The notes: generated by a model from the letters alone, not told the origin. A stretch of DNA of 42,814 nt from Gammaproteobacteria bacterium (GCA_011772965.1 WVYN01000060.1:9993-52806); one strand, 5' to 3'; numbered from the stretch's first letter, positions 17,284 through 25,996 are shown. A program made the numbers and translations.

Positions 17284-18386
17284 GCCTGAGTAGTATCAGG
17301 ATAATAGGCTGGAATAGGAATGCCCTTTTCAAGCAGGAGTTCCCTGACCTTTTTCACTACATGAAAAATTTCCTGGTTCCAGTCTGCACCCTGTTCATCA
17401 AACGCGGCCTGCTCCATTTGCACGATCCACCGGTCCTCGGAGAAGATGCCATTGGTAAAGTAGATAATGAAAGGCCAGAACAGATGTATCAAACCGGGTA
17501 TGGAGGGTTTGCGTACGTTTATCAGGCCGAAAGTATGGTTGATGCGTTGTTTTTCATCCACTGGGACATAGGTAATCCAGAGATCCAGTGCCGGGTGTTC
17601 GGCACCTTCAGTCCAGAATTTCAGAATCTGGTAAGGGTACTGCGTGCGGATGGTCATTTTGTCCTTGACCCGATCCTCTTCCTTGCCAGTACGTTTGCCG
17701 AGCATAAACTTTTCACCAAGCGGAGTATCGCCCTCACGCGAAAACGTATAATCCACTTCTACCCAGCCATCGCCTTCCCGCAAATCCAGATAGGTTGTCT
17801 TGATCCTGGACATGATCCGGCGATGGAGAAATTGATGATTCATGTCCATCAGGTTTTCATGCAGGAAGGAGTAATGGCATTCCACCTGGTCATCCAGGAA
17901 CCGGGTTTTATATTTGAGATCGTCCCAGGTATTGATCTCGGGGAAAGGCACAGAATCTACAATTTCCGGGTTACCGGGAAACACAAAGATCAGGCCATAA
18001 GCCTCGCGGCAGGGGTAGGCACGTACGCCACGCGGGACCATCTTGCTGCTGCCAACATAAGGAATATTCACGCAACTGCCTGAGCAGTCATAACGCCAGC
18101 CATGATAACCACACTGGATTTCCTCACCATCAACCACACCGGCATGCAGAGGAATCTGTCGATGGGCGCAACGATCTTCAAGTGCAAACATTTTTCCAGT
18201 CTTCGTCCGAACCAGCGCAATCGGATCTCCGGCGAAACGGCGGCCGATAACTTTCCCCGGCTTAACGTCTCGGCTACGCGCCATCGGGTACCAATAATCG
18301 GGATGGGCACCGGTCTTGCGCAGATCAGGAATGTTTTTTTCAACCTCGTTGCCGTGTTCCTGGCTTATCCGGGTAACCGTTGTCAT
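17280..18386 (-). CDS. Rieske non-heme iron oxygenase, alpha subunit-like
   Basis: 368 residues. The Rieske [2Fe-2S] motif is complete: Cys73-x-His75 (CAH) and Cys92-xx-His95 (CGYH). The mononuclear iron segment reads NLMDMNHQFLH, giving Asp181, His184 and His188; the two His are separated by three residues rather than the usual four. Such enzymes add oxygen to, or demethylate, aromatic or alicyclic substrates using electrons from a separate reductase, and no reductase is seen here. AGGGGA precedes the ATG. The gene stands alone and antisense between spoT and ridA, which are normally neighbours, so it is an insertion into a conserved cluster. The substrate is unknown. Confidence 0.88.
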   Translation of the reverse strand: MTTVTRISQEHGNEVEKNIPDLRKTGAHPDYWYPMARSRDVKPGKVIGRRFAGDPIALVRTKTGKMFALEDRCAHRQIPLHAGVVDGEEIQCGYHGWRYDCSGSCVNIPYVGSSKMVPRGVRAYPCREAYGLIFVFPGNPEIVDSVPFPEINTWDDLKYKTRFLDDQVECHYSFLHENLMDMNHQFLHRRIMSRIKTTYLDLREGDGWVEVDYTFSREGDTPLGEKFMLGKRTGKEEDRVKDKMTIRTQYPYQILKFWTEGAEHPALDLWITYVPVDEKQRINHTFGLINVRKPSIPGLIHLFWPFIIYFTNGIFSEDRWIVQMEQAAFDEQGADWNQEIFHVVKKVRELLLEKGIPIPAYYPDTTQA

Positions 18387-18522
18387 GATGAATTCCCCTG
18401 CAATTTTCTAGAGCTTATATATTTTATATCTGACCACATGTCGCAGTTGTATTGTATGACAAGGATCAAAGACTAATCATTGATTTCAAAATTATTCCCG
18501 ATGTCTCCCTGCTGACCACGGT

Positions 18523-18543
18523 ATTACCTCAGGGAGAGGTAAT
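18523..18543. repeat. Perfect inverted repeat upstream of ridA, possible operator
   Basis: ATTACCTC (18523-18530), 5 nt, GAGGTAAT (18536-18543): an exact 8-bp palindrome in the 261-nt region between the Rieske gene and ridA. It ends 3 nt before a possible -35. It has no T-run and looks like a binding site for a dimeric regulator rather than a terminator. Confidence 0.5.
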
Positions 18544-18546
18544 GGG

Positions 18547-18574
18547 TTAAGATAATCGCGGCAGCAACTATAAC
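18547..18574 (+). promoter_or_regulatory. Possible ridA promoter
   Basis: TTAAGA (18547-18552) and TATAAC (18569-18574) are separated by 16 nt, about 75 nt upstream of the ridA ATG and just downstream of the palindrome at 18523-18543. The -35 match is weak. Confidence 0.4.
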
Positions 18575-18647
18575 ATAATTGAAACTGCAGATTACCGTAC
18601 CGTCTTTGCCAATCAAATATTAACCATCCAATTTCAAGAGGTTAGCC

Positions 18648-19031
18648 ATGAGCAGAAGCATTATTTCCACGGATCAGGCACCGCAGGCCATCGGTACCTA
18701 CTCACAAGCCGTCAAGACTGGTAACACTGTCTACCTGTCGGGACAAATTCCACTGGTAGCAGAAACCATGGAACTGGTTGAGGGAGATATGCGGGCCCAG
18801 ATTACCCGGGTGTTTGAGAATCTATCTGCGGTAGCCGCAGCCTCGGGGGGATCACTGGCAGACGTTGCCAAGCTGAATATTTATCTCACCGACCTGGCCC
18901 ACTTTCCCCTGGTCAATGAGATTATGGCTGAATATTTCCAGGAGCCTTACCCGGCGCGAGCTGCGGTCGGCGTTGCTGCCTTACCCAAGGGTGCACAAGT
19001 GGAAATGGATGCGGTGCTGGTCCTCGAATAA
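18648..19031 (+). CDS. ridA: RidA (YjgF/YER057c) enamine/imine deaminase
   Basis: 127 residues, a full-length RidA. The trimeric family hydrolyses reactive 2-aminoacrylate and related enamines released by PLP enzymes. Arg104 in [15 protein letters not shown] and Glu119 in VEMDAV are the conserved active-site residues, and YSQAV and [11 protein letters not shown] are typical. AAGAGG precedes the ATG. The gene is 11 nt before recG, the usual gammaproteobacterial arrangement downstream of spoT. Confidence 0.95.
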   Translation: MSRSIISTDQAPQAIGTYSQAVKTGNTVYLSGQIPLVAETMELVEGDMRAQITRVFENLSAVAAASGGSLADVAKLNIYLTDLAHFPLVNEIMAEYFQEPYPARAAVGVAALPKGAQVEMDAVLVLE

Positions 19032-19042
19032 TCGGATCGAAG

Positions 19043-21157
19043 GTGGCCCATACAACCAGCAAGCGAACACCGGCCAGCCTGACGCTTGACAGTCCCGTTA
19101 GCGAACTCCGGGGCGTCGGCCCCCGGATCCGGGACAAGCTGGACAGACTTGGCCTGAACGTAATCGCGGACCTGCTGTTTTACATGCCCAGGCGCTATAT
19201 CGATCGGACCCGCCTGTCCCCCATTGGTAGCCTCCGGCCAGGCACCAGCGCACAAGTCGAAGGCCAGATTGAGATGACACAGCTTAAATACGGTAAACGC
19301 CGTTCCCTGTTATGTCGGATCAGTGACGGTACAGGTGCCTTGACCATTCGGCTGTTCTATTTCTCCAGATCACAACAAAATCGCCTGCAGCGAGGCATGA
19401 AGATTCGGTGTTACGGGCAGGTACGATTTGGTACCAGCACACTTGAAATGATTCATCCCGAATACCAGCTGATTGAAAGCAATGAAACTGTTGCCGTCGA
19501 TGAATCCCTGACCCCCGTGTACCCGACAACAGGGGGACTGCAACAATCGACCTTGAGAAATCTTACCCGGCAATCGATCGAAGTTTTAATACGGGCCGAA
19601 CGGGGACTGAATGAATTATTGCCCGATCATTTATTAAATGAATTCACTCTACCAGAATTGCAAGCGGCCATTGCTTATGTACATCAACCTCCACCCGATG
19701 CCCGGGTAAATGAGTTACTGGCCGGGACTCATCCCGCGCAACAGCGCCTAGCCTTTGAGGAACTGCTGGCGCAGTACTTGAGCCTGCAACGATTGCGACA
19801 GGCAACCCGATCCCACCCGGCAACGGCGCTGGTTGCCAAAGAAAACCTGAGTGATCAATTCCTGCAAAGCCTGCCCTTTACCCTGACTAATGCACAATCC
19901 CGTGCTTTTGCAGAAATAACCGAAGATCTGGGTAAAAGCCAGCCAATGTTACGCCTGTTGCAGGGCGATGTGGGTTCGGGCAAGACCGTGGTGGCGGCAA
20001 TGGCAGCATTGCGCGCCATAGAATCAGGTTATCAAGCGGCCATCATGGCACCGACTGAACTGCTGGCAGAACAACATTTCAGAAACCTGAAAGACTGGTT
20101 CATTGGCATGGATATTGAGGTGCTTTTATTTACCGGCAAGCTTCGGCAGGCAGAAAAACAGGAACGGCTGAACATACTCTCCAGTAATCATCGCTGTATT
20201 GCAATTGGTACCCATGCGCTATTCCAGGAAAGCATGGCCTTCGCGGCTTTGGGTCTGGTCATTATTGATGAACAACACCGCTTTGGCGTGCACCAACGAC
20301 TTGCCTTGCTGGAAAAAGGCAAACAGGGAGACACTGTACCGCATCAGTTAATCATGACCGCCACCCCGATACCACGCACGCTCGCGATGACTATGTACGC
20401 TGATCTGGATATAACCGTCATCAATGAATTACCTCCCGGTCGGCAAAGCATAAATACCGTTGCTATTCCGAGTAGTCGTCGGGATGAGATCATTGAGCGC
20501 ATTGAAAAGGCCTGTCATGAACAAAGGCAGGCCTATTGGGTCTGTACCTTGATAGAAGAGTCCGAGGCTTTACAATGCGAGGCAGCTGTTGACACCCGTG
20601 ATTACCTGGCAAATTGCATACCCGGTATTTCAGTCGGCCTGATTCATGGAAGGATGAAGGCAAGTGAAAAAGAGCAGGCTATGGCGGCGTTTAAATCCGG
20701 AGAGATACAGTTGCTGGTTGCAACCACAGTGATTGAAGTGGGTGTCGATGTGCCCAATGCCAGCCTGATGATTATCGAGAACGCAGAACGGCTTGGCCTG
20801 TTTCAACTACATCAATTACGAGGCCGCATTGGGCGGGGCAATAAGAAGAGCGATTGTGTACTGATGTATCTGCCACCACTCAGCGATACAGCACGGGTTA
20901 GACTGGATACGATGCGCCAGACAAATAACGGTTTCGAAATTGCCAGAAAAGATCTCGAGATTCGTGGACCCGGAGAAATGATGGGCACCCGGCAAACCGG
21001 TTTACCGGAGTTGCGGATCGCAGATCTAATGCGAGATTCCGGACTGCTGCCAAAGGTGCATTCAGCTGCCGGCATATTGCTTAATGACTATCCGGACAGG
21101 GTTCCGGCCCTGATTCAGCGTTGGCTGGGACCCGCAACCCGATACACCAAGGTATAA
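19043..21157 (+). CDS. recG: ATP-dependent DNA helicase RecG
   Basis: 704 residues. RecG rewinds stalled replication forks and branch-migrates Holliday junctions. An N-terminal wedge/OB domain (about 60-160; GTSAQVEGQIEM, ISDGTGALTIRLFYF) binds the fork. It is followed by helicase motifs: GDVGSGKTVVAA (Walker A), DEQHRFG (Walker B variant typical of RecG), MTATPIPRTLAMT (motif III), and ATTVIEVGVDVPNA plus QLHQLRGRIGRG in the second lobe. The start is GTG at 19043 with a GAAGG-like purine run just upstream. Confidence 0.96.
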   Translation: MAHTTSKRTPASLTLDSPVSELRGVGPRIRDKLDRLGLNVIADLLFYMPRRYIDRTRLSPIGSLRPGTSAQVEGQIEMTQLKYGKRRSLLCRISDGTGALTIRLFYFSRSQQNRLQRGMKIRCYGQVRFGTSTLEMIHPEYQLIESNETVAVDESLTPVYPTTGGLQQSTLRNLTRQSIEVLIRAERGLNELLPDHLLNEFTLPELQAAIAYVHQPPPDARVNELLAGTHPAQQRLAFEELLAQYLSLQRLRQATRSHPATALVAKENLSDQFLQSLPFTLTNAQSRAFAEITEDLGKSQPMLRLLQGDVGSGKTVVAAMAALRAIESGYQAAIMAPTELLAEQHFRNLKDWFIGMDIEVLLFTGKLRQAEKQERLNILSSNHRCIAIGTHALFQESMAFAALGLVIIDEQHRFGVHQRLALLEKGKQGDTVPHQLIMTATPIPRTLAMTMYADLDITVINELPPGRQSINTVAIPSSRRDEIIERIEKACHEQRQAYWVCTLIEESEALQCEAAVDTRDYLANCIPGISVGLIHGRMKASEKEQAMAAFKSGEIQLLVATTVIEVGVDVPNASLMIIENAERLGLFQLHQLRGRIGRGNKKSDCVLMYLPPLSDTARVRLDTMRQTNNGFEIARKDLEIRGPGEMMGTRQTGLPELRIADLMRDSGLLPKVHSAAGILLNDYPDRVPALIQRWLGPATRYTKV

Positions 21158-21161
21158 AAAA

Positions 21162-21704
21162 TTGAAACTTCAGTGGCAACCCATCTCACGCTTTAATCAT
21201 TCCACGCTGGCAGGCAAATTACGCCGACTGCTTGCTGATCATGGATCACTTACCCGTCACCTTAATCGATATTGTCCGGAAAAAGTGAGCATCTCAATCA
21301 AGAACCAATCATGGCAAACTCCACTTATGGAAGAAAGAAAAAGCCTGATGCTTCCCGACAGAACCAATGCTTTTGTCCGGGAGGTGTTCCTGACCTGCCA
21401 GGAACAGCCTTGGGTTTATGGACGCAGTATTTTACCGGCAATGACGGTATCAGGCAGCGAGCGACGCTTGCTGAACTGGGGAAACAAGTCCCTGGGGGAT
21501 TACCTGTTTACTACCGGATATTGTCGTCGGGGGCCGATAGAAGTTACCCGGATTCCTTCGGGAAATGCATTGCATCAAATGTGCGGGTTGAGAAAGAACA
21601 TCAGCTCTCCACTCTGGGGCAGACGTTCGATATTCTATATTCGAAACAAACCTCTCCTGGTAATTGAAATACTGTTACCGGCCTTATACAAAAGTATCGC
21701 GTAA
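21162..21704 (+). CDS. ubiC: Chorismate pyruvate-lyase UbiC
   Basis: 180 residues. UbiC converts chorismate to 4-hydroxybenzoate, the first committed step of ubiquinone synthesis. Conserved features are the product-site arginine in WVYGRSILP, NKSLGDYLF around the mobile flap, and the C-terminal Glu in LLVIEILLPAL. The start appears to be TTG 21162, 4 nt after the recG stop, with AAGG about 9 nt upstream; no better ATG lies nearby. It is followed by ubiA, which uses its product. Confidence 0.9.
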   Translation: MKLQWQPISRFNHSTLAGKLRRLLADHGSLTRHLNRYCPEKVSISIKNQSWQTPLMEERKSLMLPDRTNAFVREVFLTCQEQPWVYGRSILPAMTVSGSERRLLNWGNKSLGDYLFTTGYCRRGPIEVTRIPSGNALHQMCGLRKNISSPLWGRRSIFYIRNKPLLVIEILLPALYKSIA

Positions 21705-21777
21705 GTACATTTCTTGATATGTTCAGGAAGCAGAACCATTCATATAGCGGCTACTCACGCAAACGGGTCAAGATGGA

Positions 21778-22713
21778 ATGCCGGGATTGAAAGACTTCAC
21801 AGTGATGCTTTCACAGAAATTCAAATCTGCCCGCAAAAAAACCTGGCCGGTAATCAAACAACGATTGTATGAATACTTTCTGCTGACCCGCCTGCACAAA
21901 CCCATTGGAATTTTTCTTTTACTTTGGCCGGCGCTCTGGGCCTTGTGGATTGCCGCTGGCGGCGTGCCGGATATCAGCATATTGTTTATCTTTATTGCTG
22001 GCGTCATTCTGATGCGGTCGGCAGGCTGCGTGGTCAATGACCTTGCTGATCGTAATATTGATCTTCATGTGAGCCGGACCAATAAAAGGCCATTAACAGC
22101 CGGGAGGATAGGTTTTACAGAAGCCCTCACTGTCGCTTTCTTCCTGGTATTGCTGGCATTCCTGCTGGTTCTGACTTTGAACCCGTTTACCATCAAACTG
22201 TCTTTTGTAGCCCTGTTTCTTGCCATCATCTATCCATTCAGCAAACGGTTTACCTATTTGCCACAACTTTTTCTCGGCGCAGCCTTTGGCTGGGCCGTCC
22301 CCATGGCTTTTGCTGCACAAACCGGCCAGATTCCGGTGGTGGCCTGGATGCTTTTCCTGATTACGGTGCTCTGGGCAGTTGTCTACGATACGATGTATGC
22401 CATGGTAGATCGGGAAGACGATATCAGGATTGGCGTTAAATCCACAGCCATACTGTTCGAGGAGGCAGACCGTCTGATTATAGGTATATTGCAATTGCTG
22501 GTATTGTCTGCACTGGTTCTGGTGGGGCAACGAATCGATGCCGGGACCATTTATTATGCTGCACTGGCAATTTCAAGTGTCTTTTTCTTCTATCAGCAAT
22601 ACCTGATCAAAGATAGAATACGTGAAAAATGTTTCCAAGCCTTCCTGAATAACCATTGGTTCGGGGCAACGGTATTTGCAGGCATTGTCCTGGATTATTA
22701 CAGGGGGAGTTAA
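21778..22713 (+). CDS. ubiA: 4-hydroxybenzoate polyprenyltransferase UbiA
   Basis: 311 residues with about eight membrane helices. It attaches the polyprenyl tail to 4-hydroxybenzoate at the inner membrane. Both Asp-rich Mg-diphosphate motifs are present: NDLADRNID (Asn87, Asp88, Asp91, Asp95) and [12 protein letters not shown] (about 205-216). An N-terminal extension of about 20 residues relative to E. coli UbiA is basic, and an internal Met10 could be the real start. The stop is directly before the next gene's ATG. Confidence 0.94.
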   Translation: MPGLKDFTVMLSQKFKSARKKTWPVIKQRLYEYFLLTRLHKPIGIFLLLWPALWALWIAAGGVPDISILFIFIAGVILMRSAGCVVNDLADRNIDLHVSRTNKRPLTAGRIGFTEALTVAFFLVLLAFLLVLTLNPFTIKLSFVALFLAIIYPFSKRFTYLPQLFLGAAFGWAVPMAFAAQTGQIPVVAWMLFLITVLWAVVYDTMYAMVDREDDIRIGVKSTAILFEEADRLIIGILQLLVLSALVLVGQRIDAGTIYYAALAISSVFFFYQQYLIKDRIREKCFQAFLNNHWFGATVFAGIVLDYYRGS

Positions 22714-23592
22714 ATGATCTTGAGAAGTCAGATGTTGCTGGTCTCAATGCTGCTGTTGATCGGTGAGTCAGCTGCTGAGACCGCTATTGTGGAACAGGAG
22801 TGCAGACGCATTGCGGGTAAACTGGCCAGTGTGGCCTTTACTGAATGCATGGACAGGAACCTGCAATTAACTGACGGTATTTCTGTGAAGGATGCACCGA
22901 TACTAATCAAGGAATACCCGCCACTGCTGGATCAACGACAACCTGTCGGGCGTGTATTGCTGATTGGAGGTATTCATGGAGATGAATATTCCTCGGTCAG
23001 TGTGATTTTCAAGTGGATGCGGACTCTGGACAGTTATCACTCGGGGCTGTTTCATTGGCGAATAGCGCCCCTGGTGAATCCGGATGGTCTATTGCAGGAT
23101 GATTCTCATCGGAACAATGCCAACGGCGTCGACCTGAATCGTAATTTCCCCACCCGGAACTGGGAAGATGAGGCGCAGGTATACTGGATCAATAAAACCG
23201 GTCGCAATCCCAGACGATACCCGGGGCCAGGTCCTCTCAGCGAACCGGAATCACGCTGGCTGGTTCGTGAAATCAATACCTTCAAGCCGGACGTGATTGT
23301 TTCCGTACACGCCCCGCATGGTATCGTTGATTATGATGGTCCCCAAGACGGGCCTTATAAACTGGGACGGCTATACCTGAACCTGCTGGGGACCTACCCC
23401 GGTTCATTGGGACGCTATGCGGGTGTGCAGGAACAGATTCCGGTTGTGACAATTGAGTTACCTTATGCGGGCATTATGCCAACACCAGCAGAAATCAATA
23501 ATATCTGGCTGGACTTGGTGAAGTGGTTAAGTCAAAACCTGCCCGTAAGTACCATGGCCGATGAAAACCGTTACGATATGGATCCTTCGTAG
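22714..23592 (+). CDS. Secreted M14-family zinc peptidase, MpaA-like
   Basis: 292 residues with a signal peptide (about 1-21). Zinc ligands of the M14 fold are visible: His88 and Glu91 in GGIHGDEYSS, and the later His in VIVSVHAPHGIVDYDG. The catalytic Glu is in VVTIELPYAG, and NGVDLNRNFPTRNW is the substrate-binding Arg block. The closest functional model is murein peptide amidase MpaA, which cleaves D-glutamyl-diaminopimelate bonds in cell-wall peptides. E. coli MpaA is cytoplasmic, whereas this one appears exported. GGGGGAG lies 5 nt before the ATG and the gene abuts ubiA. Its 3' end overlaps the convergent L,D-transpeptidase gene by 22 nt. Confidence 0.82.
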   Translation: MILRSQMLLVSMLLLIGESAAETAIVEQECRRIAGKLASVAFTECMDRNLQLTDGISVKDAPILIKEYPPLLDQRQPVGRVLLIGGIHGDEYSSVSVIFKWMRTLDSYHSGLFHWRIAPLVNPDGLLQDDSHRNNANGVDLNRNFPTRNWEDEAQVYWINKTGRNPRRYPGPGPLSEPESRWLVREINTFKPDVIVSVHAPHGIVDYDGPQDGPYKLGRLYLNLLGTYPGSLGRYAGVQEQIPVVTIELPYAGIMPTPAEINNIWLDLVKWLSQNLPVSTMADENRYDMDPS

Positions 23593-24800
23593 ATAATCTT
23601 CCATTCGCCATTGCTATCCTGCCGCCAGTATTGACGCTTGATGAACCGGCTGCTGAAATTATCACTTTCATAATCCTGAATAAAGGTAACAACCAGCAGG
23701 TTATTTTCACCCGGATAAAGGAAGGCACTGGTGCTGGACAGATTGACCTTGATATAACGCTTGTTTGAATTAACCCGTCGCTTGTGCTCGACCCAGCCAT
23801 CATAATCCTTCCCCAGACCGACATAGTCTCTGGCATAGTGGCGAAGATACAAATCCATATTCTTGCTTTCCCAGTCCCTGCGCCAGGTTTCGATAAACGA
23901 GTGATAATTCGCCTGTCTCTTCTGCCAGTTATTACGGTCAATCCAGTGTAATTGCCTGGCGAGTATCACCGGTGTTTTGCCTACAGTAATGTACTGATGC
24001 AAGGTCCGAAGGTCATCGTTACTAAGGACCACACAGCCATTACTGTCCCTGGGGGGACGGCTGTAGGTACCCAGCGGTGTACCATGCAACCAGATGCCAT
24101 AGCCATTGCGCTTATAACGTTTGTCCATGACATTCGGATAATCAATCGGGAAGGCGCCATCTCCGTAAAAATCTGGTAATTCGTCCGGACTGATAAAGCT
24201 TTTGACAAAATAAACGCCGGTAGGAGTTTTTTGGTCACCTTCCTGATATTTACCAATTCCCTTCTTGCCAATAGAAACATAAAAATCGTTCACCAGATAA
24301 GGAATGCCTTTCCGGTTCTGGAACAAGTACAGGCGTGAAGCTTCAAGATCAATGGTAATGACATACTTTTGATCGTCACTGAGTTGTACCAGTGCTTCAG
24401 GCACCTTGTTTTCTGACGGCGGATTGAGATGATGACGCCAGCGAACCTTTGCTTCTTCTTTCAGTGAATCGATATATTCATAGGAGAGTGATGGGAAGTT
24501 ACCAAAGTCTGTAATGGGCCGGCTATGCGCCAGTAACAAATCTCCATAGATTAACTGGGCCAGCCGAAAATTTGGTTCCACTTTGATGAGATGTTCAAGA
24601 CTGGACAAGGCCTCTTCCATCTGGTTATTGCTGATGTTTTCGAGAGCATCAATTAACAGTTTCTCATACTGATGAGTCATGGTGTGCGCAGGTGTTGCCT
24701 GGGAAACCAGGTCCTGGGCAATACCGTGCATTGGCGCAAACAGTAAAAATAGGATACCTGTCAACAGAGTCCGATAGTTTTTAAGCTGTAATATTTTCAT
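23571..24800 (-). CDS. Periplasmic L,D-transpeptidase (YkuD) with Cds6-like C-terminal domain
   Basis: 409 residues: a signal peptide (about 1-29), a helical repeat-like region (about 40-130), a YkuD catalytic domain (about 145-280), and a C-terminal NTF2/SnoaL-like domain (about 303-409). YkuD enzymes cross-link peptidoglycan through diaminopimelate or attach proteins to it. The catalytic cysteine is Cys256; His239 in WLHGTPLGT is present, but the usual SHGC motif reads SNGC here. The C-terminal domain matches that of the next gene upstream along their whole lengths, as in the L,D-transpeptidases called Cds6-family. The gene lies 3 nt after that TPR gene's stop, so they form one operon. Confidence 0.9.
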   Translation of the reverse strand: MKILQLKNYRTLLTGILFLLFAPMHGIAQDLVSQATPAHTMTHQYEKLLIDALENISNNQMEEALSSLEHLIKVEPNFRLAQLIYGDLLLAHSRPITDFGNFPSLSYEYIDSLKEEAKVRWRHHLNPPSENKVPEALVQLSDDQKYVITIDLEASRLYLFQNRKGIPYLVNDFYVSIGKKGIGKYQEGDQKTPTGVYFVKSFISPDELPDFYGDGAFPIDYPNVMDKRYKRNGYGIWLHGTPLGTYSRPPRDSNGCVVLSNDDLRTLHQYITVGKTPVILARQLHWIDRNNWQKRQANYHSFIETWRRDWESKNMDLYLRHYARDYVGLGKDYDGWVEHKRRVNSNKRYIKVNLSSTSAFLYPGENNLLVVTFIQDYESDNFSSRFIKRQYWRQDSNGEWKIIYEGSIS

Positions 24801-24803
24801 ACT

Positions 24804-25823
24804 CTAGTTGCTTTCTTCCCGAACAATAAGCCAGCGTCCATTAATATGGTTCAGCATTAGTGTCTTCATTACTGTATCACTATAGGTATCGGATTCGTAT
24901 TTTTGCAAGAAATTAACGCTGACCCGGTCAATATTTTCCACATTCACATCAATTTTTGAAAGAGTGACCTTGATATATTCGGGTGTTTTCAACCGCTCTT
25001 TCCTCTTCACAAGCCATTCTTCCCTGGTCATGTCATAAGGATTGTAATCCGGTGAATAACTGGAAATGTACTTATCAACATCCTGGCTCGTCCAGGACAT
25101 GGCCCATTGCCTGACACTATTCATGGCATCATTCCGTACCTGATCATATTCCGGGGGTGCTTTTACCGGAACTGTTTCTTTTGCCTCGACGACAGCTGCA
25201 GTTTCAACAGCTGGCTCTGCCTTTGCCACAATCTCAGGCTTTTGAGTCATGGACTGTTTTTGTATTTCAGTTGTGGCTTCACTGGTTCTGTTGCTTGCCT
25301 GACTGCCCATGGCCTTTATCGAGAACAACTCATTTACCAGTGACAGTTTTTCACGAGCTGTCTCGTTTGTGTTATCCAGTTCCAGGGCCTGATTGTATGC
25401 CTGGCTTGCCATCTTGGCATAAATATCCCCCATATTCTCATGGGCCGTTGCATAACTCGGATGGGTATTGATTGCTTGTTTGAGTGCCTTATTGGCTTTT
25501 TCGTATTTTCCTTGTGAAGCATATATAACAGCGAGGTTATTATATGGTTCGGGTAACTCGGGATGATCATTGATGAGTTGTAAAAAAATAATTTCCGCAT
25601 CCTTGAGCCTGTTCATACGAGTAAGGATTATCCCGCGGGTGAACCTTGCCTGTATGTTCTCGGGTTCTTCGGCAAGAATGTCATCAACATCCGAGAGTGC
25701 TTTATTAAACTTGCCTTCATTGATGAGTGCCCTGATCTCTGCCAGGCTGGTTGCAGCGAGCATCGGACTGAACATCGGCAAAGAAACAAGGCTCAACAAC
25801 AATAGCCAGCTGGAAAATTTCAT
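24804..25823 (-). CDS. Exported TPR protein with Cds6-like C-terminal domain
   Basis: 339 residues: a signal peptide (about 1-24), three or more tetratricopeptide repeats (about 25-165; PEPYNNLAVIYASQGKYEKA is the clearest), and a Thr/Ala/Val/Glu-rich linker (about 172-228). A C-terminal domain (about 235-339) ends in a G-R-W-L-I pattern. That last domain is alignable with the end of the adjacent L,D-transpeptidase (shared DY, W, YIKV, LS, YESD and G-x-W-x-I positions). The TPRs probably dock a partner in the periplasm, and the shared domain may target both proteins to the same cell-wall site. It is the upstream gene of the pair. Confidence 0.85.
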   Translation of the reverse strand: MKFSSWLLLLSLVSLPMFSPMLAATSLAEIRALINEGKFNKALSDVDDILAEEPENIQARFTRGIILTRMNRLKDAEIIFLQLINDHPELPEPYNNLAVIYASQGKYEKANKALKQAINTHPSYATAHENMGDIYAKMASQAYNQALELDNTNETAREKLSLVNELFSIKAMGSQASNRTSEATTEIQKQSMTQKPEIVAKAEPAVETAAVVEAKETVPVKAPPEYDQVRNDAMNSVRQWAMSWTSQDVDKYISSYSPDYNPYDMTREEWLVKRKERLKTPEYIKVTLSKIDVNVENIDRVSVNFLQKYESDTYSDTVMKTLMLNHINGRWLIVREESN

Positions 25824-25869
25824 CTGATCAGATCACCATTAATTATGATTAGCTGCAAATTCCGGATTG

Positions 25870-25943
25870 TGGAGCCCCGAGAGGGAATCGAACCCCCAAC
25901 TGATGATTACAAATCAACGGTTATACCATTTAACTATCGGGGC
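25870..25943 (-). tRNA. tRNA-Thr (anticodon TGT)
   Basis: 74 nt including an encoded CCA. The acceptor stem GCCCCGA/TCGGGGC is perfect (7 bp), the D-arm is GTTA-AATGGTA-TAAC, and the anticodon loop TTTGTAA gives anticodon TGT. The variable loop is only 4 nt, and the T-arm is GGGGG-TTCGATT-CCCTC. The anticodon stem GTTGA/TCATC has one T-T mismatch at the second pair, and position 26 is C, so it is divergent from standard Thr tRNAs. It lies after birA, coaX and the SPOR gene on the same strand, where E. coli has thrU of the thrU-tyrU-glyT-thrT-tufB cluster after birA-coaA. Confidence 0.85.
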
Positions 25944-25996
25944 AATATCTTTATATTTTACGGCTGTCGGGCTGGCGCCGTATTCTAGAGATTAAG

